NCBI GenBank assembly: GCA_934691925.1
Contig: CAKUTI010000001.1
Location: 78,220-142,219, forward strand
DNA length: 64,000 nt
Direction: 5' to 3'
Source: an uncultured Treponema sp.
Lineage (GTDB): Bacteria; Spirochaetota; Spirochaetia; Treponematales; Treponemataceae
Part shown: positions 34,243-43,012 of the stretch, piece by piece
Layout of the letters: every line of letters begins with the position of its first letter
Position numbering within the stretch: position 1 is the first letter of the stretch
Made by a program: the position numbers and the translations under genes
Notes under the pieces: generated by a model
Databases searched by the model: none
What the model was told of the DNA's origin: nothing
The model's input: only the letters and a program-made list of their open reading frames with translations

Positions 34243-35385
34243 ATGGATTCTTCTCTTTACATTCACATTCCGTTTTGCCGGCAGAAATGCGACTACTGCG
34301 ATTTTTTCAGCATTGCCGAAAAAGACCGAAAAGGAAAGCGGAACGATGTTTCAGGCTGCTATATCCGCGCGGTTTTGAACGAGGCGCGGTTTTATGCGGA
34401 CTTCTACAAGATAAGAAGCTGGTCGTCAATTTATCTTGGCGGCGGAACTCCGGGAATTTTAAGCGGAAATCAGCTTTTTGACTTGATAGCAGGGGCTAGA
34501 AACGCAGTTGTGAATCCTGAAAAATGCGAAGTCACTGTTGAAGTGAATCCTGAAAATGTCACGGAAGAGAAAATCAGGATTTTTGAAAAGGCTGGCGCGA
34601 ACCGGATTTCTATGGGAATTCAGGCTCTTGACGACAAGGCTTTGCGCGCCGTGAACCGTAAAAGCGATGTGAAAACGGTCTTGAACGCGCTTTCTCTGCT
34701 TGAGAAATTCTGGAATGGAAGGCTGAGCGTTGATTTTATTGCCGGGCTTCCGTCCCAGACTTACAAGTCTTTTGAAAATCAGTTTAAGATTCTCGATGAA
34801 TTTAAGAAAATCTGCCACGTTTCGCTTTACACGCTGACCGTTGAGGAAAACACGCCTTTATGGAGGAAAATTGAAGACGGCACCGTGAAATTTTCACAGG
34901 ACAAAGCCGACAAGATGTGGATTTTGGGCAGAAACATTCTGGAGAAAAAGGGATTTTTTCAGTACGAGATTTCAAACTTTGCGCGTCCGGGCTTTGAAAG
35001 CGCCCACAATTCTTCGTACTGGAAGCAGAAAAACTACATCGGAGCTGGAAGCGGCGCGGTCGGAACTGTCTACGATTTTGGCTCTAAAACCGCGCTCCGC
35101 TGGACAAACACGCTTTCCGTTGCCGCCTACGTTGATTTTTGGGAAAAATTTGACGAAAAGCGATTTTCTGATTCTAAAGAATCAAGGTTGAAAGTCTTTG
35201 AAAATGCGGAATCTCGTGAAATTTTGTCAAATGCGTTTCAGAAAATCAGAAAAACGGAAAATCTCGATGGCGAGACGCTTGAATTCGAATTTTTGATGAC
35301 TGGATTTCGTATGAAAAAAGGTGTTTCGGCAAAAGAATTTTTTGAGCGTTTCGGAAAAAGCCTTGAAGAGCGCATTGGAGCTTAA
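34243..35385 (+). CDS. hemW: HemW-type radical SAM protein
   Basis: 380 aa. Radical SAM CxxxCxC motif in IPFCRQKCDYCDFF, SAM-binding GGGTP (YLGGGTPGIL), and the HemW C-terminal region with FEYEISNFARPG type sequence. HemW is a heme chaperone often misnamed coproporphyrinogen III oxidase; a second cofactor-binding residue set distinguishes HemN and is not evident here. Starts 6 bases after lepB, so it is co-transcribed. Confidence 0.9.
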   Translation: MDSSLYIHIPFCRQKCDYCDFFSIAEKDRKGKRNDVSGCYIRAVLNEARFYADFYKIRSWSSIYLGGGTPGILSGNQLFDLIAGARNAVVNPEKCEVTVEVNPENVTEEKIRIFEKAGANRISMGIQALDDKALRAVNRKSDVKTVLNALSLLEKFWNGRLSVDFIAGLPSQTYKSFENQFKILDEFKKICHVSLYTLTVEENTPLWRKIEDGTVKFSQDKADKMWILGRNILEKKGFFQYEISNFARPGFESAHNSSYWKQKNYIGAGSGAVGTVYDFGSKTALRWTNTLSVAAYVDFWEKFDEKRFSDSKESRLKVFENAESREILSNAFQKIRKTENLDGETLEFEFLMTGFRMKKGVSAKEFFERFGKSLEERIGA

Positions 35386-35570
35386 AACGGCGTTTTTGCC
35401 CGCTGGAAAAAAAAGCGGCTCGCACGCGCGGAAAAACGCGGAGACGACATGATTTATTCTCTCAACCGCCGCGGAATTCTCTTTTTGAACCAGTTCCTCG
35501 AAGAATTGATATAGAGTTTGGATTTCCTCTTTTTTGTTGAAATGGTGCAGGAAAATGTGCGCCGCCTTTT
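35386..35570. other. Intergenic region after hemW
   Basis: GC-rich start (AAAAGCGGCTCGC near 35409) and no supported gene. The palindrome array begins at its end. Confidence 0.45.
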
Positions 35571-35700
35571 CATTGTAATGTGATGCTGCCGCACACGGTA
35601 ATAGCGGACAGCGCGTCATTAGAATGTCGTTTGATTCGTCATTATAATAGCGGGCGTTGCGTCATTATAATGATGAGCTATGCGTTATTATAATGACGTG
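35571..35700. repeat. Second 23-bp-period array, core CATTATAATG
   Basis: Cores begin at 35571, 35594, 35617, 35640, 35663 and 35686, exactly 23 bp apart. The best units read GTCATTATAAT; CATTATAATG is itself a perfect palindrome. Variable parts of about 12 bases separate the cores. Units at 35571 and 35594 are more degenerate. Several cores contain TATAAT. No open frame. Confidence 0.88.
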
Positions 35701-35762
35701 TTTTTTGCAGTTTTAATTTTGTTTCTTCCTCTAGTCTTTTTTTGCCGTTTCCCGTTGAAAAT

Positions 35763-35785
35763 CTGATTTTTCAGTGAAAAATCAG
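35763..35785. repeat. Perfect hairpin without T run
   Basis: CTGATTTTTC-AGT-GAAAAATCAG, 10-bp stem with a 3-base loop, about 190 bases upstream of the next gene. It lacks the T tract of a terminator on the plus strand, so its role is open. Confidence 0.6.
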
Positions 35786-35978
35786 GGGCAAGGTGGTATT
35801 ATAAAAGTAGATAGGATTTTCTTATAAATCTTGTGGCTTAGTCTTAGTGTGTTCTTGCGGCTTGATTTTGCTTTCCGCTGTGTTTTTATCATCTCTTGTT
35901 TTTTGAGGCGGATTTTTGCAATTTTTCATATCGATATTTATATCGGAATTCAAATTTAAGCAAGTTTTGGGGGAGCGG

Positions 35979-36671
35979 ATGAAAAATGATGTTTTCAATG
36001 ATTTTTTGAGCGACCATTTTGTCCTTTTTACTGGGATTCTTTCGGGCGTTTTGTGTCTGCTTTATGTGTGGAAAGGCGTGAGCGAGGGATTTTTTATCGG
36101 AACTTGGATTATTGCCGTGATGAATTTCCTTTACATTCCTGCGGCGTTCTTGTTCCGGCGCAAGTGCTTCTCTTATTTTTATCTTGTTTACGCTGTGATT
36201 CTTGTCTTTATGATTGCGTTTGAGAAAACTTTCCTTTTCAACAATTTTACGGCTCTTTTTCTTGTCTGCATCGTGATTATGATAAAGCCGAGAATTAAAT
36301 ATATCGCTTTTGCCCTTTATTTTTCGGTTGTGTGCGTCGCTTTTTCGATGAACGGCGAGAGCCTGTGCAATTTTCTGATTCATATCTCGCGGAGCATCTG
36401 GTTTGTTGGAAGCGTTTTCTTTGTTCTTGACAATCAGTTTGAGAGGAAGAGGCTTGTTCTTTATGAGGACGAGGTGAAGATTCTCGAGCAGCTTTCCAGC
36501 GGAAAAATCTATCAGAAAGAAGTCGAGGGATTCAGCGAGAACACGGTCTACAGAAAGCTGAAAGCGGCGCGCGAGCGGAACGGAAATCTTACCCGCGAGC
36601 AGCTTATGGACTTGTTCAAAAAAGAGCGCGCGGAAGCTGAGGCGAGAAAATCTGAAAGAAAAGGATTTTAG
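35979..36671 (+). CDS. Membrane protein with C-terminal HTH-like domain
   Basis: 230 aa from ATG 35979 (GGGGGAG upstream); the longer frame from 35916 has no site. About six membrane segments cover residues 10-165, then a cytoplasmic tail whose helices (DEVKILEQLSSGKIYQKEVE, FSENTVYRKLKAARER) resemble a LuxR/GerE or sigma-like helix-turn-helix. Such membrane-bound one-component regulators sense membrane or small-molecule signals. No family name is certain. It sits downstream of the palindrome array, making it a possible reader of those sites, an untested idea. Confidence 0.65.
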   Translation: MKNDVFNDFLSDHFVLFTGILSGVLCLLYVWKGVSEGFFIGTWIIAVMNFLYIPAAFLFRRKCFSYFYLVYAVILVFMIAFEKTFLFNNFTALFLVCIVIMIKPRIKYIAFALYFSVVCVAFSMNGESLCNFLIHISRSIWFVGSVFFVLDNQFERKRLVLYEDEVKILEQLSSGKIYQKEVEGFSENTVYRKLKAARERNGNLTREQLMDLFKKERAEAEARKSERKGF

Positions 36672-36709
36672 AGATTGATTGCAGCTTTCCGTGCGTTTTT
36701 TCAAGGCTT

Positions 36710-37198
36710 TTACCTGCAGCCAAGCTCCTTGTCCAGCGCGTGAAGTCCTTCTGGTGTTGAGCCGAAAAGGTTGTATTTTATAATCAGCTCGCCTGCCTTC
36801 TGCTCCTCCTCAAACTGCTCGTTCACAAACCAGTTCAGAAAATTCTTCGCGAAAAGGTCTTTTTCCTTTTCCGCCTGAAAATAAAGCGCGGTTATCAGGC
36901 TTGTGATGTATTCCTCGTGCTCAAGGCTTTTTTCAAGAGCCTGCTGGATTGATTCTGGCTTTGCTTTTATTGCCGAAATCGGAAGAAGCTCCACAGGCTG
37001 GCCTGTCTTGCAGAGATAGTCATAAATCTTTACGGCATGCTCTTTTTCTTCCTCCGCCTGCTGCCTGTACCATTCTGAAAATCCTTGAAGCCCCTGATGT
37101 TCAAAAAATGCCGCAAATCCAAGATAAAGATATGCCGACTCAAATTCCTTTTGAACCTGCTTGTTGAGCATTGAAGTCAATGGTGTCGCTTTTTTCAT
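36710..37198 (-). CDS. ftnA: Ferritin
   Basis: 162 aa, the family length. Four-helix non-heme ferritin storing iron by ferroxidation. Ferroxidase-type residues are visible: Glu in KEFESAYLYL, Glu and His in QAEEEKEHAVKIYDYL, and Glu in FVNEQFEEEQKAGELI. AAGGAGAT precedes the ATG. It stands beside superoxide reductase on the same strand, a sensible oxygen/iron stress pair. Confidence 0.95.
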   Translation of the reverse strand: MKKATPLTSMLNKQVQKEFESAYLYLGFAAFFEHQGLQGFSEWYRQQAEEEKEHAVKIYDYLCKTGQPVELLPISAIKAKPESIQQALEKSLEHEEYITSLITALYFQAEKEKDLFAKNFLNWFVNEQFEEEQKAGELIIKYNLFGSTPEGLHALDKELGCR

Positions 37199-37371
37199 AA
37201 AATCTCCTTTTTTGTGATTTTTACAAAATTTCAGTCGTTTTCAGCTGGTTTTGAAAGATTCTCTTTTGCGGATTTTCTTTCTGATTTTTGCTGACAAAAC
37301 GGCTGATTTTTTCCGTGAGCGTGAATTTACGCAGACGGAAACGGAAGCAAACGGACGGAAACTGCGATTTC

Positions 37372-37752
37372 CTAAAATTCCGCTTTCCAGAGCCTGTGGA
37401 TGTTGCAGTATTCGTATGCTGCCTCGACTTTTTCGCCTGTCATAACCGCAAAGTCCACGTTCGGAGAATTTCCTGGCTGAAGCCATTTCTGCTGGATTCC
37501 CTTGTCGGTCTGCAGCAAAATCCATTCGATGTAATGCTCTGCCTCTGACGGGTGGAGCTTTGAGCCGACCGTTACTGAAACCGTGTTTCCCGCAACTTTG
37601 ATTACAGGAATGTGTTTTTCCGTTGAGCCTTCCATTGTTCCCGGAACAAGCTCGAGCATATCGCTTCCGCAGCAAACTGTCGGAACGCCAGAGTCCTTTA
37701 CAATTGCGATGATTTTTCCGCAATGTCTGCAATAAAAAAATTTCAGCTGCAT
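37372..37752 (-). CDS. dfx: Desulfoferrodoxin (superoxide reductase)
   Basis: 126 aa, GGAGGT site before the ATG. Reduces superoxide to hydrogen peroxide without making oxygen. The N-terminal FeCys4 centre I is complete (C9-x2-C12 in YCRHCGK and C28-C29 in TVCCGS); centre II has EKHIPVI, KLHPSEAEHYI and the CNIHRLW motif at the C-terminus. T. pallidum has a centre-I-less neelaredoxin, so this two-centre form is the fuller version. The long overlapping frame on the same strand is a shadow. Confidence 0.94.
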   Translation of the reverse strand: MQLKFFYCRHCGKIIAIVKDSGVPTVCCGSDMLELVPGTMEGSTEKHIPVIKVAGNTVSVTVGSKLHPSEAEHYIEWILLQTDKGIQQKWLQPGNSPNVDFAVMTGEKVEAAYEYCNIHRLWKAEF

Positions 37753-37971
37753 ATAAGACCTCCAAAAGGGCAGCTGTTTTAGCTTTGCGATTTTTCAAAA
37801 GCCGTTTTTGCTTGCCCTTGTGCCTTTAAGATACCGCAAAAAAAATCTGTGTAAACGAAAAACGCCCGCAAACGGTCATCAAAAAATCATCACCGCTGTG
37901 GTGAGAGGCGAGAATGCCTGTTTTTCGGGGCTTTTAAGGATTTTGATTTTTCTGGAAATTAAAATTGCTGT

Positions 37972-38018
37972 TATGCTGAATTCAAGATGAGCAGAATACT
38001 GCTCGAGTTCGGAATGAC
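37972..38018. repeat. Chimeric REP-like element
   Basis: Left half TTATGCTGAATTC is from the ATGCTGAA family; the inner hairpin GAGCAG-AATA-CTGCTC and right half GAGTTCGGAATGACG are from the CATTCCGAA family. It lies downstream of the histidine kinase gene (minus strand). Confidence 0.65.
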
Positions 38019-38051
38019 GCAAAGTTCTTCAATTATGAAACTTTGTTTCGG

Positions 38052-39425
38052 TTACAAAATCGGAATCGTGATTACAAATTCTGTTCCGACATCTTTTTCA
38101 GATGAGACTTTTATGTCCCAGCCGTGCGCGTTCACGATTGTCTTGACGACCGAAAGTCCGATTCCCATTCCTTCCTCGCGCCTTGAATTTGTTGCCCGGT
38201 AGAAAAGGTCAAAAATTTTGTCCAAATCTTCTTTTTTGATTCCGATTCCAGAGTCTTTAATCGCAATTTTCACGGATTTTTTGTCCTGATTTTTTTCCTG
38301 AATCGCGCTTATCTCAACCGAGTCGTTTTCGCTTGTGTAGCGGATTGCGTTTGAGAAAAGATTTTCCAGGCTTCGCTGGAAAAGCAGCTTGTCGAAAGGA
38401 ATTTCAAGGTTCTCATCGATTTCGATTTTCGCGCTGACTTTTCTCTTGAAGATTTCGCCTGTCGTCACGGAATTTTTCGCGAATTCAGAGATTACCGGGA
38501 AAAGTTTCTGCTTTTTGAGCTGCTGCAGCCAGTCTGTCTGGTTGAGCTTCACAAAGTTTATAAGCGTGTTAATCATCGTTTCGAGCTGATCGGTTTTTGT
38601 CTCGATTATTTCAAGCGATTTTTTGATTTCGTCTGGATTCTCATACATTCCGTCGCTCATCGCCTCTGTGTAGCCTTTTATCACGGCGACTGGAGTGCGC
38701 AGGTCATGGCTTATTCCCATTATGAATTTTGTGCGCCGCTCGTTGTCGTCTTTTAAGGCGAGCCGCATTTTGTCCAAATTTTCTGTTAGGCTTGTGATTT
38801 CATTGTCGTCTTTCGAGTTTTTCTCGTACTCAAGCTTTACATCAAGCTCCCCGCCCGCGATTTTTTTTGTGTTTTTGTCAAGAAGCGTGATTGAGCGCGT
38901 GATTGTGCGGGAGACAAGATAGATGAACGCGATGCAGAAAATCTCAAAGATTATGATGAAAAATATTATCATCGCGACAAATTTCTCGAATCCGCCTTTT
39001 TTCCGGGGCTGGTCGCGCTGAACCCGGCTTATCAAAATTATCTCGGAGTCTGTGTCTTCAAGCGGCGGAGAGACAATCTGGTAAAAATACTGCTTGCTTG
39101 TCTTGTTCATGTGGTCAAAAAGCGTCTCGTCATCGATTTGTGTCTGGCCCTTAAATTCCGGGAAAGTCGTCATCAGAATGTCTTTGTGGTGCGAGATGAG
39201 AATAAAATCGACATTCGGCGGAAGCGTCTTCATAACCTGCTTCATAACAACCGTGTCTTTTTTTGAAAGATGAAGAGATTTCATATTTCTGATTTGACGG
39301 TAGCCGTCGAAAAGCATTTTTTCAGGGCGGTTAAGATAGTGATAAGCCTCAAAGCCTGAAATCGCCAGCATTGGAACAAGAATCACGCCCGCAAGAAAAA
39401 GCCTGAGCTGAGTTTTGATTTTCAT
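38052..39425 (-). CDS. Membrane sensor histidine kinase
   Basis: 457 aa. Two membrane segments (residues about 8-28 and 150-172) flank a periplasmic sensor of some 120 residues; then HAMP (TRSITLLDKNTKKIAGGELDV), HisKA with phospho-acceptor His240 in GISHDLRTP, and an ATPase domain with N box NLFSNAIRYTSE and G boxes DSGIGIKKEDL and GMGIGLSVVK. It is 74 bases downstream of the response regulator on the same strand. Signal unknown. Confidence 0.93.
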   Translation of the reverse strand: MKIKTQLRLFLAGVILVPMLAISGFEAYHYLNRPEKMLFDGYRQIRNMKSLHLSKKDTVVMKQVMKTLPPNVDFILISHHKDILMTTFPEFKGQTQIDDETLFDHMNKTSKQYFYQIVSPPLEDTDSEIILISRVQRDQPRKKGGFEKFVAMIIFFIIIFEIFCIAFIYLVSRTITRSITLLDKNTKKIAGGELDVKLEYEKNSKDDNEITSLTENLDKMRLALKDDNERRTKFIMGISHDLRTPVAVIKGYTEAMSDGMYENPDEIKKSLEIIETKTDQLETMINTLINFVKLNQTDWLQQLKKQKLFPVISEFAKNSVTTGEIFKRKVSAKIEIDENLEIPFDKLLFQRSLENLFSNAIRYTSENDSVEISAIQEKNQDKKSVKIAIKDSGIGIKKEDLDKIFDLFYRATNSRREEGMGIGLSVVKTIVNAHGWDIKVSSEKDVGTEFVITIPIL

Positions 39426-39499
39426 TTTGATTTCCTAAAATTTCCTTGATTCCCTAAAATCCTGAAACGAGTCCTTATGAAAATAAATTATTTTGCAAA

Positions 39500-40186
39500 T
39501 TATCTTACGAACACGTAGCCAAGCCCGAAAACCGTTTTCAAGTGCTCTGGATTTGCCGGGTCTTTCTCGATTTTCTTCCTTAAACGCTGAACGTAAACCG
39601 CGACCGCCGTAAAGTCGCCAAACTCGGCTTTCCACACAGAATGATAGATTTTTTCCGGCGTAAGCTGCTCGCCCTCGTGCTTTATAAAAAATTCAAGAAC
39701 GTTGTATTCCTTTGTTGAAAGCGGAATTTTCTCCGCGCCTTTTTTAAGAACGCAAGAATTCAGCAAAACCGTATAGTCTCCGAATTTGTAAGTTTCCTCC
39801 GCTGCGGCTGAAATGTCGGAATTGCGCCTTAGATTCGCTTTCACACGCGCCACGAGAACTTTCGGCGAGAAAGGCTTTGTGACAAATTCGTCCGCTCCGT
39901 ATTCAAGCCCGTTGATTATGTCCTGGTCGGCATCGCGGGCTGAGACGATAATCACTGGAATTGTCGTCTTGAATTCAGAACGGAATTTCTTTAGAAAGTC
40001 AAATCCGCTCATTCCCGGAAGATTCAGGTCAAGAATCACAAGGTCGGGAGTCTCGCTTTTCAAGATTTCAAGTCCTTCCTCCGCGCTGAGAGCTGCAAGC
40101 GGCTCCATTCCGTCTTTTTTTATGTACATTGAGACAAGCTGCGACATTTCGGGAATGTCTTCTATAATCAAAATCTTTATCGCCAT
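39500..40186 (-). CDS. OmpR/PhoB-family response regulator
   Basis: 228 aa. Receiver domain with phospho-acceptor Asp53 (VILDLNLPG), switch Lys in VTKPFSPK, then a winged-helix DNA-binding domain (STKEYNVLEFFIKHEGEQLT, VYVQRLRKKIE, GLGYVFVR). First gene of the two-component operon; it is divergent from the motility operon, with 370 bases between them. Confidence 0.94.
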   Translation of the reverse strand: MAIKILIIEDIPEMSQLVSMYIKKDGMEPLAALSAEEGLEILKSETPDLVILDLNLPGMSGFDFLKKFRSEFKTTIPVIIVSARDADQDIINGLEYGADEFVTKPFSPKVLVARVKANLRRNSDISAAAEETYKFGDYTVLLNSCVLKKGAEKIPLSTKEYNVLEFFIKHEGEQLTPEKIYHSVWKAEFGDFTAVAVYVQRLRKKIEKDPANPEHLKTVFGLGYVFVR

Positions 40187-40467
40187 CTTAAAAACTCCTT
40201 TTTTAGAATCTGAAATCTTGAATTTGCTTCGCTTGAACTTTTTGATTTCGGTTTTATTTAATTTCCTTTTGTTTTTGTCTAAATTCTGATTAAAAAAATT
40301 ATTTTAACTTTCAAAAAAAGACAATAAATTTTGGAGATTATAATAAAAAGTTATCGGGAGATTTTGATTTTTGCTTTTGAAACGGCATTGTGAGGCTGTT
40401 CATTTGGTTTTTGCTTTTTTTGAAAAATCATTTTGTGTTTGCCCGGCTGAAAACGTGCAAACACTTG
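40187..40467. other. Divergent intergenic region between the two-component and motility operons
   Basis: AT-rich; no open frame with a ribosome-binding site. Contains a T-rich stretch near 40205-40300. The plus-strand promoter is annotated separately. Confidence 0.45.
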
Positions 40468-40495
40468 TAAACAAGCGGCAAAATCCGGCCGATAA
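40468..40495 (+). promoter_or_regulatory. Sigma-28 (FliA) type promoter of the motility operon
   Basis: TAAA (40468-40471), 16-base spacer, GCCGATAA (40488-40495). The -10 octamer is an exact FliA match and the spacer is one base longer than the E. coli consensus (15). It lies 59 bases before the flbD ATG. FliA is encoded at the end of the operon, which would give positive feedback. Confidence 0.65.
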
Positions 40496-40554
40496 AATAA
40501 CAGATACTTTCAATGTTCATCAAATTTAAGTATTATAGTAAACGGTGGGTAAAA

Positions 40555-40752
40555 ATGATTCCTGTTACAAAGCTTGACGGCTCAAAATATTGGATAAATC
40601 CGCACATGATTGAAAGCATGGAGCAGAATCCAGACCTTACGATTACATTTTTGTCTGGAAAAAAAATCGTTTTAAAAGACAATCCTGACACTGTTATTCA
40701 AGAGATTATTTCCTACCGAAGGCAAATTGGAATAAACAAACAGGAACTATAA
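40555..40752 (+). CDS. flbD: Flagellar FlbD family protein
   Basis: 65 aa from ATG 40555, preceded by GGTGGG; the longer in-frame ORF has no site. The family pattern is clear: MIPVTKLDGSKYWINPHMIE then TITFLSGKKIVLKDNPDTV. FlbD heads the motility operon in spirochaetes and Firmicutes; its role is poorly defined. It precedes motA by 55 bases. Confidence 0.88.
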   Translation: MIPVTKLDGSKYWINPHMIESMEQNPDLTITFLSGKKIVLKDNPDTVIQEIISYRRQIGINKQEL

Positions 40753-40807
40753 TTCGATAATTTAATAGAAAGCAAATTAGCACAGTTTTGAAAATTAGGA
40801 GATTTTC

Positions 40808-41590
40808 ATGGATATAGCAACTTTGATTGGTTTTATCGGCGGCGCGGCTGTAATCGTGCTTGGTGTTGCCACTTCGGGCGGTTCCCTCATGGGAATCATT
40901 GATATTCCGTCTGTTTTCGTAACTATCGGCGGATCTTTGTTCGCTTTGTTCATCGTGGCTCCTCTTTCGGATGTCCTCACATTTTTTAAGGCTTACGGAA
41001 GAATTTTCAAGACATTCGACTACAATGAAAAATCCTTGATTCAGAACATGGTCAATCTTTCTGAAAAAGCGCGGCGCGAGGGAATCCTTGCTCTTGAAGA
41101 GGGACTTGACGACCTTGACTCTCCGTTTATGAAAGAAGGCTTGAGAATGGTTGTTGACGGCACTGACGGAAACATTATCCGCGCGATTCTTGAAAACGAG
41201 ATGAGCCAGACAGAAGCCCGCCATATGAAAATCGTGAACATCGTAAACCAGTGGGCCGGATTCGGACCTGGATTTGGTATGATGGGTACTGTAATCGGTT
41301 TGATTGGTATGTTGAACAACTTGGAAGACAAAAGCTCGCTCGGTCCTAACATGGCTGTCGCTTTGATTACAACTTTGTACGGTTCTATGCTTGCAAACTG
41401 GCTTGTAGGACCTGTCGCGCAGAAGCTTATGGGGCAGAACGCTCAGGAGATGGCTACTTACGAGATGATAATCGAGGGAGTCCTTTCGATTCAGGCAGGA
41501 GACAACCCGCGAATCCTTGCGATGAAGCTTCTCACTTATCTTGATCCGAAAACAAGAAAAATCATCGAGCCTGATGTTTTGAAGGACTAG
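40808..41590 (+). CDS. motA: Flagellar stator MotA
   Basis: 260 aa, TAGGAG site. Proton-channel stator subunit. Four membrane segments; N-terminal ATLIGFIGGAAVIVLGVATSGG and MotA/ExbB motif GPGFGMMGTVIGLIGML with a following TLYGSMLANWL. The large cytoplasmic loop (residues 70-150) contacts FliG. Ends with KIIEPDVLKD. Followed by motB. Confidence 0.96.
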   Translation: MDIATLIGFIGGAAVIVLGVATSGGSLMGIIDIPSVFVTIGGSLFALFIVAPLSDVLTFFKAYGRIFKTFDYNEKSLIQNMVNLSEKARREGILALEEGLDDLDSPFMKEGLRMVVDGTDGNIIRAILENEMSQTEARHMKIVNIVNQWAGFGPGFGMMGTVIGLIGMLNNLEDKSSLGPNMAVALITTLYGSMLANWLVGPVAQKLMGQNAQEMATYEMIIEGVLSIQAGDNPRILAMKLLTYLDPKTRKIIEPDVLKD

Positions 41591-41607
41591 AAAAATAGGA
41601 AAAAATA

Positions 41608-42348
41608 ATGGCAAAGAGAGAAAAAAAAGAGCCTGACAAGCCGTCAACCGCCTGGCAAGGCACATACGGCGACATGATTACCTTGATGCTCTGCTTCTTC
41701 GTAATGCTTTACGACCCTTCCGAAGTTGATATGTCGCAGCTTTCGCAGATTCAGTCGTCGCTTTCAATTCCGACGGAAGCTCTTGAGTCTCCGACAACCA
41801 GCGGCGGACAGTCTCTCGCTTCGGGAAGAATCGCTGACTTGGGAAACACGCTTACCGCGATGCCTGCCGTGGAGCTTGGAAAATCTCTTTCGCTTGCAAA
41901 GAAAAAGGCTGTAACGCTTTTTGCTCCCGAGGTGAATTCCGCGAAAATCACGATTTCAAGCGATGAGCGCGGAGTTGTAATCTCGCTTGCGTCTGACGCT
42001 TTTTTTGAAGAGGGCAGCGCGAATCTCAATATCGACGAGACACGCGAAATTTTGCTTAAATTGAGCAAATTTTTTCAAGATTCAGAGTTAAAAAACCGAA
42101 GATTTAGAATAGAGGGACATACGGACAGCACGCCGTATTCAGGGACGGAATTCGCTTCAAACTGGGAGCTTTCCGCGGCGCGTGCGGCAAATGTCCTTCA
42201 TTATCTTGCGGATTTCGGCGTTGACGAAAAGCAGTTTTCAATCGCCGGATACGCAGACACCCGCCCGATGTTCTCTAACGAGACAAAGGAAGGTCAGGCT
42301 TACAACAGAAGGGTTGACATCGTTATTCTTGACGAGGGACACTTTTAA
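41608..42348 (+). CDS. motB: Flagellar stator MotB
   Basis: 246 aa. Short cytoplasmic N-terminus, one membrane helix with the conserved proton-carrying Asp (YGDMITLMLCFFVMLY), then an OmpA-type peptidoglycan-binding domain (FRIEGHTDSTPY, NWELSAARA, GYADTRP). Anchors the stator in the periplasm. Confidence 0.95.
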   Translation: MAKREKKEPDKPSTAWQGTYGDMITLMLCFFVMLYDPSEVDMSQLSQIQSSLSIPTEALESPTTSGGQSLASGRIADLGNTLTAMPAVELGKSLSLAKKKAVTLFAPEVNSAKITISSDERGVVISLASDAFFEEGSANLNIDETREILLKLSKFFQDSELKNRRFRIEGHTDSTPYSGTEFASNWELSAARAANVLHYLADFGVDEKQFSIAGYADTRPMFSNETKEGQAYNRRVDIVILDEGHF

Positions 42349-42424
42349 TTTTTTTCAGTTCCGGAAAAGCGTTTTGTTTTCCGGGCGGTTTCGCCTCAGT
42401 GGTGATTTTTAAGGAGATTTTGAT

Positions 42425-42976
42425 ATGGCAGATGAAGATGATGGTTTAGGTCTTGATGATGGCGGCGCAGATGCTTCGGCTTCTGCCAAAGGCGGAAAAG
42501 GTCTTCTTATCCCTGGGCTTCTGAAATGGGTTGCAATCGGTCTTGGAGCCGTTATCCTGATTGTTACTGTTGTCATAATCACGACAAAAGTTGCAGGCGG
42601 AAACAATTCAGGTGCTCCGTCTTCAATTCTTATGACTGAGGACTATACTCCGACACGCGAGATTTTGGACTGGTACACGTCTCTTGGCTTGATTCAGACA
42701 AAGACGATGGAAGCGAATCCTGCTTCTGTGCGCGTGGACGTTGTTCTTGGCTACAAAAAGGAAGATAAGGCGACTTCAACAGAAATTACTCAAAGAACTG
42801 TTGAACTCAAGGACTTTTTGCGCCGATATTTTACTCAGAAGACAGCCGAGGAGCTTCGCCCGCAGAACGAGGAGAATCTTAAGATTGAAATCCGCAATGC
42901 GATTAACGACTCGATTCTCAGCTCTTCAAAAATCAAAGATGTGCGCTTTTTGACACTGGACGTAATCCAGCAGTAG
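42425..42976 (+). CDS. fliL: Flagellar basal body protein FliL
   Basis: 183 aa; AAGGAG site. Acidic/Gly-rich cytoplasmic start, one membrane segment (VAIGLGAVILIVTVVIITTKV), then a periplasmic SPFH/band-7-like domain ending with DVRFLTLDVIQQ. Supports stator function. Confidence 0.88.
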   Translation: MADEDDGLGLDDGGADASASAKGGKGLLIPGLLKWVAIGLGAVILIVTVVIITTKVAGGNNSGAPSSILMTEDYTPTREILDWYTSLGLIQTKTMEANPASVRVDVVLGYKKEDKATSTEITQRTVELKDFLRRYFTQKTAEELRPQNEENLKIEIRNAINDSILSSSKIKDVRFLTLDVIQQ

Positions 42977-43012
42977 AAAGGCGATTAGCTACAAAAAGGT
43001 GGAAGGAAAGAC

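Noticed and set aside
35889..36704. 271-codon minus-strand frame opposite the membrane-HTH gene
   Set aside because: Lys/Asn-rich shadow without a start site; the plus-strand gene has a strong ribosome-binding site and membrane segments.
37241..37798. 185-codon frame covering the desulfoferrodoxin gene in another frame
   Set aside because: The desulfoferrodoxin frame has all metal-binding motifs and a ribosome-binding site; this one is a shadow.
40706..41665. 319-codon minus-strand frame opposite motA
   Set aside because: Composition is that of an antisense shadow (His/Arg/Ser-rich) and motA is certain.
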